Positions 14,841-25,499 of a stretch of 51,992 bases of DNA are shown piece after piece. The notes beneath the pieces are model-generated. The model saw only the letters and a list, made by a program, of their open reading frames with translations, was not told the origin of the DNA and did no database searches. The position numbers were made by a program, and so were the translations under genes. The stretch covers positions 1 through 51,992 of the forward strand of contig QCAW01000007.1 of assembly GCA_003281795.1 (NCBI GenBank). The letters run 5' to 3'. The stretch's first letter is position 1. Every line of letters begins with the position of its first letter. Source of the DNA: Pelagibacteraceae bacterium AG-345-F21. GTDB taxonomy: Bacteria; Pseudomonadota; Alphaproteobacteria; Pelagibacterales; Pelagibacteraceae.

Positions 14841-15824
14841 ATGAAATTTTTAGACCAAGCAAAAATCAATATAAAAGCAGGCAATGGAGGTTCTGGCTCA
14901 GCTAGTTTCCGGAGAGAAAAGTTTATTGAATACGGAGGACCTGATGGAGGAGATGGTGGAGATGGTGGCTCAATTATTATTGAGTCGGAAAGAAATCTTA
15001 ATACTTTAATAGATTTTAGATATTCTCAACATTTTAAAGCCCAAAATGGGAAGCATGGAAGCAAAAGAAATAAAACAGGAGCTAATGGAAAAGACACTAT
15101 TTTAAAAGTTCCAGTTGGAACTCAAATCTACGAGGAAGATAATAATACTCTAATTTACGATTTTACAAAAAATAAAGAGAAATATTTAGTAGCATCTGGA
15201 GGTAAGGGTGGACTAGGAAACGTAAGATTCAAAAGTTCAACTAACAGGGCGCCTAAAAAAAAAACAAATGGTAAAATTGGTGAAGAATTTTGGATCTGGT
15301 TACAATTAAAAGTTATTGCTGACATAGGCATAATTGGTCAACCTAATGCTGGTAAGTCAAGTTTGCTTGCAGCTTTAACGAAGGCAAAACCAAAAATAGC
15401 AGACTATCCTTTTACAACAATCAATCCTAATTTAGGAGTAGCATATTACGGTGGTAAGGAAATTACTTTGGCGGATATACCCGGTTTAGTTGAGGGGGCA
15501 CACAAAGGAGTTGGACTAGGAGATAAATTCTTGAGACATATTGAAAGATGTAAATTACTATTACATTTAATTGATTTATCTGAAGAGAGTTTAATTGATA
15601 ACTATAAAAAAATTAAATTAGAACTTGTAAATTATGATAAAAATTTAGGTAAAAAAAAAGAACTTATTTTTTTTAATAAATCTGATTTACTAAAAAAAAA
15701 TGATATTACTAGAAAAGTAAAAGAATTTGAAAAAAAAATTAAAGCGAAATGTGAGGTAATTTCAGTGTTTTCTAACGATGATATACAAAAAATAAAAAAA
15801 TTATTGTCTAAATATGCTTATTAA
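14841..15824 (+). CDS. obgE: GTPase ObgE/CgtA
   Basis: A 327-residue GTPase with the glycine-rich Obg fold at the N-terminus (GNGGSGSASFRREKF, GGPDGGDGGDGGS) and a G domain: P-loop GQPNAGKSSLL, switch I YPFTTINPN, DIPGLVEGAHKG, and FFNKSD for guanine recognition. It acts in late assembly of the large ribosomal subunit and in stress signalling. There is no C-terminal OCT domain; the protein ends soon after the G domain, as is common in this group. It overlaps the start of proB by 11 bp, linking ribosome assembly to proline synthesis in one transcript. Confidence 0.96.
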   Translation: MKFLDQAKINIKAGNGGSGSASFRREKFIEYGGPDGGDGGDGGSIIIESERNLNTLIDFRYSQHFKAQNGKHGSKRNKTGANGKDTILKVPVGTQIYEEDNNTLIYDFTKNKEKYLVASGGKGGLGNVRFKSSTNRAPKKKTNGKIGEEFWIWLQLKVIADIGIIGQPNAGKSSLLAALTKAKPKIADYPFTTINPNLGVAYYGGKEITLADIPGLVEGAHKGVGLGDKFLRHIERCKLLLHLIDLSEESLIDNYKKIKLELVNYDKNLGKKKELIFFNKSDLLKKNDITRKVKEFEKKIKAKCEVISVFSNDDIQKIKKLLSKYAY

Positions 15825-16905
15825 AAATTCAAAAAAGATTGTTATTAAACTTGGTTCCTCTACTGTTGTAGATCCAAAAGGTAATTTTAAAACAAAATGG
15901 GTTACTAGTCTTATTAAAGATATAAAAAAATTTAAAAAAACTAATGATTTAGTAATTGTTTCTTCGGGTGCTATCGCATTAGGACAAAATTATCTTAAAA
16001 TAAGAAAAAGAAAGATTAAGCTAGAAATGAGTCAAGCTATTGCAGCAATTGGTCAAATTCATTTAGCTGGGGAATTTCAAAAATTATTTGATAAATTTAA
16101 GATTAAAACTGGTCAAATATTAATAAGTCCAGATGACACCGAACAACGAAGAAGAGCGTTAAATGTCAGAAGAACTTTTGATAATTTATTTAAACTAAAA
16201 GCTATACCAATTGTTAATGAAAACGACACGACAGCAACTACAGAAATTAAATATGGTGACAACGATAGATTAGCAGCAAGAGTAGCTCAAATTATAGGAG
16301 CAGATACATTAATTATTTTATCTGATGTAGATGGGCTTTACGATAAATCAAAAAGAAAAAAGATTATTAAGACCGTAACAAATGTTGATACTAAAATTGA
16401 ATCACTTATCGATCAAAAAAAAAATATGTATGGGTCTGGAGGAATATCTACAAAGTTAGATGCTGCAAAAATTTGTATGAATGCTGGATGTCATATGTTT
16501 ATTGGAAATGGAAAAACAAATAACGCTATTCGTAATTTGATAAAAAATAAAACCTATACACATTTTATACCTAAAATTTCAAATTTAGCTGCACGAAAAA
16601 AATGGATTGTTAGTTCATTAAATTCTGCAGGTAAAATATTTATCGATCAAGGTGCAGCAAAAGCATTACATTCAGGAAAAAGTTTGTTGGCAGCAGGTAT
16701 AACTAAAATTGAGGGAAATTTTAATAAAGGAGAGAACGTATTAATTTTAGATCAAAATAATAAAAACCTTGCAAGAGGGTTGTCCTCTTTTTCCTCAATA
16801 GAGATTAACAAGATCAAAGGTAAACAAAGTAAAGAAATAGAGAATATTCTTGGATATTTAAGTAAGTCTGAAATTATTCATAAAGATGATATGGTAAAAT
16901 TATAA
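15814..16905 (+). CDS. proB: Glutamate 5-kinase
   Basis: A 363-residue kinase that phosphorylates glutamate in the first step of proline synthesis. The amino-acid-kinase domain shows VIKLGSSTVVDP, VIVSSGAIALG, SQAIAAIGQIHLAGEFQ, PIVNENDTTATTEIKYGDND and LIILSDVDGLYDKSKRK. A C-terminal PUA-type domain (about residues 265-350) starts near IFIDQGAAKALHSGKSLLAAGI, which is the standard long form. In the long family form, proline feeds back on the kinase domain. It is coupled to obgE by an 11 bp overlap and to proA with one base between. Confidence 0.96.
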   Translation: MLIKNSKKIVIKLGSSTVVDPKGNFKTKWVTSLIKDIKKFKKTNDLVIVSSGAIALGQNYLKIRKRKIKLEMSQAIAAIGQIHLAGEFQKLFDKFKIKTGQILISPDDTEQRRRALNVRRTFDNLFKLKAIPIVNENDTTATTEIKYGDNDRLAARVAQIIGADTLIILSDVDGLYDKSKRKKIIKTVTNVDTKIESLIDQKKNMYGSGGISTKLDAAKICMNAGCHMFIGNGKTNNAIRNLIKNKTYTHFIPKISNLAARKKWIVSSLNSAGKIFIDQGAAKALHSGKSLLAAGITKIEGNFNKGENVLILDQNNKNLARGLSSFSSIEINKIKGKQSKEIENILGYLSKSEIIHKDDMVKL

Positions 16906-16906
16906 G

Positions 16907-18148
16907 ATGAAATACCTTAAAAAAATTGGGTTTAATGCGCAGAAAGCTTTTAAAGAATTAAAAGATGCTAATCACAATAGAATTAAATCAGTATTAAACG
17001 ACTACAGTTTTCTAATTTCTAAAAATAAAAGAAAAATAATCAAGGAAAATTTAAAAGACATAAAAAATGTTAAAAGAAAACATCTTGTAGATAGGCTTGT
17101 TCTTAATGAAAAAAGAATTGAAGGTATTAGAAGTTCAATAAATCAGATATCTAAGTTTAAAAATCCAATAGGTCGAGTTTTAGAAAGTTGGAAAAGACCT
17201 AATAATCTAAAAATAAAAAAAATTTCTACTCCAATAGGTGTTATTGGAGTTATATATGAGAGTAGGCCAAATGTTACTGCTGATGTAGCGTCTTTATGTC
17301 TGAAATCCAAAAATTGTTGTATATTAAAAGGTGGATCAGAAGCTTATAATTCAAACAAATTGCTTACAAATCTTTTTCGAGAAAGTTTAAGAAAAAATAA
17401 ACTTAACCCAAACTGTGTTCAGTTTATTGACAAGAAAGACAGAAAAATAGTTGATCTTTTGCTTTCAAAAATGAGTGAGTATATAGATGTAATTGTGCCA
17501 CGAGGAGGAAAAGGATTAGTAGCAAAAGTACAAAAATTTTCGAATGTTCATGTAATAGGCCATTTAGAAGGATTGTGTCATATCTATCTTGATAAATCAT
17601 CAAATATTTCAATGGCAAAAAACATTATCGTAAATGCAAAAATGAGAAGAACAAGTATTTGTGGCGCACTTGAAACTTTGCTGATTGATCAAAGAGCTCT
17701 GAGTTCTCATGCAAAGCCAATCATTAATTCACTAATTGACTCAGGATGTGAAGTTAGAGTTGATAAAAATATAAATAAAATTTTTAAACATAAATTAAAA
17801 AAAGCCAAAGATCTTGATTGGAAAACTGAGTATCTTGACTCAATTGTTTCTATTAAAACAGTTAAAGGTGTAAAAGATGCGATCGATCACATTTTAAAAT
17901 ATGGAACGATGCATACTGACAGTATAATTACAAATAATTCTAAAAAAGCTAGAGTTTTCTTAAATGGAGTGAATAGTGCCATCGCCATGCACAATGTTTC
18001 TACTCAATTTGCTGATGGAGGTGAATTTGGATTTGGAGGAGAAATTGGGATTTCAACAAATAAACTTCCGCCTCGAGGTCCTGTAGGAATAAACCAATTA
18101 ACTTCTTACAAGTATTTGGTGTCTGGAAAAGGAATTATTAGAAAATAA
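16907..18148 (+). CDS. proA: Gamma-glutamyl phosphate reductase
   Basis: A 413-residue aldehyde-dehydrogenase-fold enzyme that reduces glutamyl 5-phosphate to the semialdehyde with NADPH. Visible motifs are PIGVIGVIYESRPNVTADVASLCLKSKN, LKGGSEAYNSN, IDVIVPRGGKGLV, and the catalytic cysteine in MRRTSICGALETLL; the end has QFADGGEFGFGGEIGISTNKLPPRGPVG. The length is normal. It follows proB by a single base and nadD starts three bases after its stop. Confidence 0.97.
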   Translation: MKYLKKIGFNAQKAFKELKDANHNRIKSVLNDYSFLISKNKRKIIKENLKDIKNVKRKHLVDRLVLNEKRIEGIRSSINQISKFKNPIGRVLESWKRPNNLKIKKISTPIGVIGVIYESRPNVTADVASLCLKSKNCCILKGGSEAYNSNKLLTNLFRESLRKNKLNPNCVQFIDKKDRKIVDLLLSKMSEYIDVIVPRGGKGLVAKVQKFSNVHVIGHLEGLCHIYLDKSSNISMAKNIIVNAKMRRTSICGALETLLIDQRALSSHAKPIINSLIDSGCEVRVDKNINKIFKHKLKKAKDLDWKTEYLDSIVSIKTVKGVKDAIDHILKYGTMHTDSIITNNSKKARVFLNGVNSAIAMHNVSTQFADGGEFGFGGEIGISTNKLPPRGPVGINQLTSYKYLVSGKGIIRK

Positions 18149-18151
18149 TTA

Positions 18152-18694
18152 ATGTCAAATTTGAAAGAAAAAAAAATTGGCATTCTAGGTGGAAGCTTTG
18201 ATCCCCCTCATAAAGGACACGTTAAAATTACAAAAATAAGTTTATCAAAAATTAATTTTTATAAAATTTATTGGATAATTGCAAAAAAGAATCCTTTTAA
18301 AAAAAGTGCTAAATTCTCTGTAGAAGAAAGAGTGATAAAAAGCAAAAAGTTGCTAAAAACAACCAGAAATGTGAATGTGTCATATATAGATGATAAAATT
18401 AAATCATCTCGAATGATAAATGTTGTTAATTATTTTATTAAAAAGAAAAAAAAGAAAAATCTATACCTCATTTTAGGTGCAGATTGCTTGTTAGATTTTC
18501 ATAAGTGGACAAGATGGAAAAAAATAGTTAAACTAACAAAATTAGTTGTTTTTTCAAGAAAAGGATATGATAAAAAGAGTAAAAAATCTACAGTGGTAAA
18601 ATATCTTAATAAAAAAAATATTATATTTATAAAAAACAAACCAATAAATATTTCATCATCAATTATTAAAAGAAGGCGTTTTAAAAAATTTTAA
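18152..18694 (+). CDS. nadD: Nicotinate-nucleotide adenylyltransferase
   Basis: A 180-residue nucleotidyltransferase that makes deamido-NAD from nicotinate mononucleotide and ATP. The phosphate-binding HxxH motif is in ILGGSFDPPHKGH (H20, H23); KNPFKKSA, LILGADCLLDFHKWTRW and the C-terminal ISSSIIKRR (the S/T-x-x-x-R adenylate motif) follow. It is slightly short because the C-terminal helix is trimmed and the sequence is very lysine-rich. Its stop overlaps the rsfS start by one base. The proBA-nadD-rsfS order is conserved in alphaproteobacteria. Confidence 0.94.
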   Translation: MSNLKEKKIGILGGSFDPPHKGHVKITKISLSKINFYKIYWIIAKKNPFKKSAKFSVEERVIKSKKLLKTTRNVNVSYIDDKIKSSRMINVVNYFIKKKKKKNLYLILGADCLLDFHKWTRWKKIVKLTKLVVFSRKGYDKKSKKSTVVKYLNKKNIIFIKNKPINISSSIIKRRRFKKF

Positions 18695-19041
18695 TGAAAA
18701 TTTTAGAGATGAAAAAATATATAGAAAAAATATTAGATGATAACAAAGCAATCAATATTACCTCGATTGATTTAAAAAATAAATCATATATAGCTGACTA
18801 TATGATAATTGCCTCTGGGACATCATCTAGACATTTACAATCACTTTCAGAAATACTAGTAGCAGATTTAAAAAAAATTGGCCTTAATGAATGCAGAATT
18901 GAGGGAAGAGAAAGCCAAGACTGGAAATTGGTAGATGCAATGAATATAATTGTACACATTTTTCATCCTGAAAAACGAGAATTTTATGATTTAGAAAAAA
19001 TGTGGTCTGAAGAAATTCCAAAAGAAAAGGCAATGGTGTGA
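18694..19041 (+). CDS. rsfS: Ribosome silencing factor RsfS
   Basis: A 115-residue RsfS/Iojap protein. Features are DLKNKSYIADYMIIASGTSSRHLQSLSE and the C-terminal EGRESQDWKLVDAMNIIVHIFHPEKREFYDLEKMW, the near-invariant family core. It binds L14 on the large subunit and blocks subunit joining when nutrients are short. It overlaps the ctpA start by four bases as GTGA. Position between nadD and the ctpA protease gene is typical. Confidence 0.96.
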   Translation: MKILEMKKYIEKILDDNKAINITSIDLKNKSYIADYMIIASGTSSRHLQSLSEILVADLKKIGLNECRIEGRESQDWKLVDAMNIIVHIFHPEKREFYDLEKMWSEEIPKEKAMV

Positions 19042-20174
19042 AAAAAATTACTTTTTTTACAATTTTATTTTTTTGTATTAATTTTACAAATTTAAATTCT
19101 AAAAATGACCTATACGAAAAAATAGATCTTTTTGGAGAAGTTTTAGAAAAAATAAATAAAGATTACGTTGAAGATGTAAATCAATCAGAAATGATGGACT
19201 CTGCTATAAATGGAGTTCTCCAATCTTTAGATCCTTACTCGGCTTACATGAGTCCAGAGCTATTTAAAGAAATGCAAACAGATACTCGTGGCGAATTTGG
19301 AGGTCTTGGTATTGAAATTGGGATGGAGTCAGGAGTAGTAAAAGTGATATCTCCGATTGATGATACACCTGCCTCAAAAGCAGGAATTAAAGCTGGAGAC
19401 TACATTGTAAAAATTGGTGATGAACAAGTTCAAGGAAAATCTTTAATGGAAGCTGTTAAACTTATGCGAGGACCAATTGGTACCTCGGTAGAACTCACGG
19501 TTAGAAGAAAAAATATTAAAAAACCTTTAAAATTTAAGATTACAAGAAAAATAATTGAAATTAAATCTGTAAAATCTGAAATAATGGGTAAAAAAAGTAA
19601 CTTAGGATATATTCGTCTTAAATCTTTCAATGAAAACAGTGATAAACAATTTTTAAAAGAAATTAAGCAATTTAGAAAAAATTCAAAAATTGATGGTTAT
19701 ATTTTTGATTTAAGAAATAACCCCGGGGGTCTTTTGACTCAAGCAATTAACATTACGGATTATTTTTTAGATGATGGTGAGATTGTTTCTACCAAAGGAC
19801 GTAAGCCATCAGAAACTAGAAAGTTTTTTGCCAGAAAAGGAGATGAAGTAAGCGGTAAACCGATAATAGTATTAATCAATAACGGCTCAGCATCAGCGTC
19901 AGAAATATTTGCAGGAGCTCTTAAAGATCATAAAAGGGCTATTATCTTAGGAGAAAATTCTTATGGTAAAGGATCGGTTCAATCAATAATTGCTTTACGT
20001 AATGGTGGTGGAATGAGACTTACTATTTCAAAATATTATTTACCATCGGGAGACTCTATTTCAGAAGTTGGAGTTACTCCTGATATAGTTGTAGAAGAAA
20101 CCGAAGAAAATTTTAAATTAAATTCTAAAAATGATAATCAGCTAAACTACGCTATAAAATTATTCAATTCATAG
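19038..20174 (+). CDS. ctpA: Carboxy-terminal processing protease (S41)
   Basis: A 378-residue periplasmic serine protease. An N-terminal signal segment (about residues 3-20, ending near NLNSKN) precedes a PDZ domain (about 85-155, with GGLGIEIGMESG and AGIKAGDYIVKIGD) and the S41 core. The Ser-Lys dyad is S286 in NGSASASEIFAGAL and K311 in GENSYGKGSVQ, 25 residues apart as in the E. coli tail-specific protease. It trims or degrades envelope proteins from the C-terminus. Translation starts at GTG (19038), which overlaps the rsfS stop. No LytM/EnvC-like gene lies before it, unlike in many alphaproteobacteria. Confidence 0.95.
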   Translation: MKKITFFTILFFCINFTNLNSKNDLYEKIDLFGEVLEKINKDYVEDVNQSEMMDSAINGVLQSLDPYSAYMSPELFKEMQTDTRGEFGGLGIEIGMESGVVKVISPIDDTPASKAGIKAGDYIVKIGDEQVQGKSLMEAVKLMRGPIGTSVELTVRRKNIKKPLKFKITRKIIEIKSVKSEIMGKKSNLGYIRLKSFNENSDKQFLKEIKQFRKNSKIDGYIFDLRNNPGGLLTQAINITDYFLDDGEIVSTKGRKPSETRKFFARKGDEVSGKPIIVLINNGSASASEIFAGALKDHKRAIILGENSYGKGSVQSIIALRNGGGMRLTISKYYLPSGDSISEVGVTPDIVVEETEENFKLNSKNDNQLNYAIKLFNS

Positions 20175-20176
20175 TA

Positions 20177-20647
20177 ATGGACGAAAAAAAACTCCCTTTG
20201 AGAATTGGTGTTGGAGTTATAGTTTTGAATAAAAATAATTTAGTTTTTGTTGGAAAAAGAAAAGATAATCCGATAGATAAATGGCAAATGCCTCAAGGAG
20301 GAGTAGATAAAAATGAAAATTTTGTTGCGGCTATGAAAAGAGAACTTTTAGAGGAAACAAGTATTATAAACATTGAAATTTTAAAAGAAATTAAAGGAAC
20401 ATTTGAATATGAGCTTCCAAAAAATTTACTTGGGAAAATATGGAAAGGTAAATATAGAGGTCAGAAACAAAAATGGTTTATTGTAAAATTTATTGGAAAT
20501 GAAAATGAAATAAATCTAAAAACAAAATACCCTGAATTTATTGAGTGGAAATGGATAACTATAGAAAAATTACCTGAGGTAATTGTAGATTTCAAAAAGG
20601 ATGTTTATTTAAAACTATTAATAGAAATAAAAAAGTTTATCTATTAA
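20177..20647 (+). CDS. rppH: RNA pyrophosphohydrolase (Nudix)
   Basis: A 156-residue Nudix hydrolase of the RppH/IalA type, which removes pyrophosphate from 5'-triphosphate RNA to start decay. LPLRIGVGVIVLNKNN, KWQMPQGGVDKNEN, RGQKQKWFIVKF and PEFIEWKWITIEKLPEVIVDFKK match the family. The Nudix box GGVDKNENFVAAMKRELLEE fits G-x5-E-x7-REU-x-EE, but the usual final G is S (EETSI). The core catalytic glutamates are all present. It is the last gene of the rightward run and its 3' end overlaps convergent atpC by 11 bp. Confidence 0.93.
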   Translation: MDEKKLPLRIGVGVIVLNKNNLVFVGKRKDNPIDKWQMPQGGVDKNENFVAAMKRELLEETSIINIEILKEIKGTFEYELPKNLLGKIWKGKYRGQKQKWFIVKFIGNENEINLKTKYPEFIEWKWITIEKLPEVIVDFKKDVYLKLLIEIKKFIY

Positions 20648-21025
20648 TTTCTTTTAGTGTCGAAATTTTATAAGATAAGAGATATTTTTCTTTATCAGAG
20701 ACATCGCTGGTGCTAAGTTTTTTTTCAGCCTCACTAATCATTGTGTTCAATGAGTTTTTTTCTAAATCCAAAACCTCCTTTGCCGTTGATGATAAAACCA
20801 AAAGATTGTTATTAGAAAACTCTACAGTACCCTCCTCAACATAGTAGTTTTTTTTATCTTTATTCATAATAACGATTATTCCAGGTCTTAAAAATGTAAT
20901 TAAAGGAATATGATCTTTTAAAATTCCCATCTCTCCTTCGTAAGATGGAATAGTGACCTCTGAAGCATCTGTTTTAACTAATGATTTTTCAGGAGTTATA
21001 ATTTCAATAGTAAATTTTTCAGACA

Positions 21026-21026
<1 letters not shown>
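20637..21026 (-). CDS. atpC: F1 ATP synthase epsilon subunit
   Basis: A 129-residue epsilon subunit. The N-terminal beta-sandwich is recognised by FTIEIITPEKSLVKTDASEVTIPSYEGEMGILKDHIPLITFLRPG; a short C-terminal helical hairpin follows. Epsilon sits on the central stalk, couples rotation to F0 and can inhibit ATP hydrolysis. It is the last gene of the F1 operon and shares one base with the end of atpD. The convergent rppH overlaps its 3' end. Confidence 0.95.
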
Positions 21027-23327
<2,301 letters not shown>

Positions 23328-23328
<1 letters not shown>

Positions 23329-24857
23329 TATTTACTGCCTTTCTTATATTCTTCTATTATTTGTGAAAGAAGTTTCTCAGTATTCTCCTCTAATTTACCA
23401 GACGATTGAATATCATCAATTATTTCAGGCTTTTCTGATCTAATTTTTTCGATAATGTCACTTTCAAATTTTTTAATTTTATTTAAATTAACATCGTCTA
23501 AGTGTCCTTTTACACCTGTAAATACTGATACGACTTGCTCAGCTACTGTCATGGGAGAATACTGATCTTGTTTCAAAAGTTCTGTTAATTTAGCTCCCCT
23601 ATTTAGTAACGCTTGTGTAGATGCATCTAAATCAGAACCAAATTGTGCAAAAGCAGCCATTTCTCTATATTGAGCTAACTCTAATTTTATAGAACCTGCT
23701 ACTTTTTTCATTGCTTTGGTCTGAGCAGCAGAGCCTACTCGCGAAACTGAAAGTCCAACATTTACTGCAGGCCTAATTCCCTGATTAAATAATTCAGTTT
23801 CTAAAAATATTTGTCCATCTGTTATAGAAATAACGTTAGTTGGAATATATGCTGAAACATCTCCGGCTTGTGTTTCAATAATAGGAAGCGCAGTCAAAGA
23901 ACCTCCACCACTTTTTTCATTTAATTTAGCTGCACGTTCCAATAATCTGCTATGTAAATAAAATACATCTCCTGGGTAAGCTTCTCTTCCTGGAGGTCTT
24001 CTTAAAAGTAGAGACATTTGTCTGTAAGCAACTGCTTGTTTAGATAAATCATCGTAAACAATTAAAGCATGCATACCATTATCTCTAAAATATTCACCAA
24101 TCGTACATCCAGTGTAAGGCGCTAAGAACTGTAAAGGAGCAGAGTCAGATGCTGTAGCAGCAACTATAGTTGTGTATTTTAAAGCTCCTGCCTCTTCTAA
24201 GGTTTTTGTTATTTGAGCAACAGTCGAACGTTTTTGACCTATAGCTACATATACACAATATAATTTTTTCTTCTCATCCGAAGATTCATTTATTTTTTTT
24301 TGATTTATTATTGTATCAATTGCTACAGCCGTTTTTCCTGTTTGCCTATCTCCGATAATTAATTCACGCTGTCCTCTTCCAATTGGTATTAGAGAATCTA
24401 TAGATTTTAGACCTGTTTGCATTGGCTCGTTAACAGATTTTCTTGGAATAATACCAGGTGCTTTTACCTCTACTCGTTTTCTATTTTTAACTGAGAGCTC
24501 TCCTTTTCCATCAATAGGATTTCCCAATCCGTCAACTACTCTACCTAGAAGCTCTTTGCCAACTGGAACATCGACAATTGCATTCGTTCTTTTGATAGTG
24601 TCACCTTCTTTAATATTCCTATCATCCCCAAAAATTACCACTCCAACATTATCGTTTTCTAAATTTAAGGCCATCCCTTTAGATCCATCCTCAAATTCAA
24701 CCATCTCTCCAGCCTGAACGTTGTCTAGTCCAAAAACTCTTGCGATTCCATCTCCTACAGATAAAACTTTTCCTATTTCTGAAACTTCAGCTTTTTCTCC
24801 AAAATTTTTAATTTGGTCTTTTAGCAATTTTGTAATTTCTGAAGGATTAATTGTCAT
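23328..24857 (-). CDS. atpA: F1 ATP synthase alpha subunit
   Basis: The 509-residue non-catalytic subunit. Visible are the N-terminal barrel, P-loop GDRQTGKT (about residues 170-177), [35 protein letters not shown], and the signature [17 protein letters not shown]. It holds tightly bound nucleotide and forms half of each catalytic site. Length is normal. It lies one base from atpH. F0 genes are not in this window, as expected for alphaproteobacteria, which keep F0 and F1 in separate operons. Confidence 0.98.
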
Positions 24858-24858
24858 A

Positions 24859-25416
24859 TTAACTTTCTAACATTGCCTTTTCAAATTTTTTTAATTTATT
24901 CTTTATAGATGTATCGACCATAAAACTACCTAATTGCAATTTTAAGCCTCCAATTAATTTTTCATCTACTTTATAATCAAACTTAATAGTTGAACCCATA
25001 GATTTCGATAATTCTTGACTTATTTTATCTAGTTCGGAAGAGGTTAATTTTTTTGATGATATTAATGATGCTTTCATCTCTCCTCTTTTTTTAGAACACA
25101 ACTTTAAAAAGCTTTCGATAATTTTGTTTAGGAAGAGAATTCTTCTTTTTTCAATTAACAGTAAAAAGAAGTTTTTTAAGATTTTGGTAAAATCTAACTT
25201 CTCTGACAATATGGTAACAGCTTTATTCTGATTATTAATACCTACGGTAGGATTTTGTATAAAATTTTTTATCTCGGAACTGGAATTAAGGAGTGTTTGA
25301 AAATTTTTAATATCACTCTCAATTTTATCTAATTCTTTTGCTTCATTTGCTATCTCGAAAAGAGCACGAGAATACCTTTCTGAAGTTTCAGTTGAGAAAG
25401 ATTTGTTTGTACTCAT
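24859..25416 (-). CDS. atpH: F1 ATP synthase delta subunit
   Basis: A 185-residue delta (OSCP-type) subunit. The helical N-terminal domain begins [34 protein letters not shown] and the C-terminal [22 protein letters not shown] match the family. Delta joins the top of F1 to the peripheral stalk. I use the ATG at 25416 (MSTNKSF) rather than a position 48 bases further up, because the family starts here and the longer form would add an unrelated 16-residue extension through the probable leader. It is the first gene of atpHAGDC. Confidence 0.94.
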   Translation of the reverse strand: MSTNKSFSTETSERYSRALFEIANEAKELDKIESDIKNFQTLLNSSSEIKNFIQNPTVGINNQNKAVTILSEKLDFTKILKNFFLLLIEKRRILFLNKIIESFLKLCSKKRGEMKASLISSKKLTSSELDKISQELSKSMGSTIKFDYKVDEKLIGGLKLQLGSFMVDTSIKNKLKKFEKAMLES

Positions 25417-25467
25417 TTTTTTATTGTTAGAAATAATTGTGAAATTATGCTGTGGTCGTACCATAAC

Positions 25468-25473
25468 AGTATA
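25468..25473 (-). promoter_or_regulatory. Candidate -10 element for the atpHAGDC operon
   Basis: In the 83 bp gap between priA and atpH, the minus strand carries TATACT, five of six bases of the -10 consensus. No convincing -35 lies at 17 bases: TTGGCA and TTGATC are nearby but at poor spacing. Transcription from here would leave a leader of roughly 45 bases before the atpH ATG. This is the only gap wide enough for a promoter between lpdA and atpC. Confidence 0.35.
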
Positions 25474-25499
25474 ATTTGATCAAGTTGCCAATTTTGAAT

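Noticed and set aside
25417-25464. N-terminal extension of AtpH by 16 residues
   Set aside because: The family starts at MSTNKSF; the extension overlaps the probable operon leader and has no similarity.
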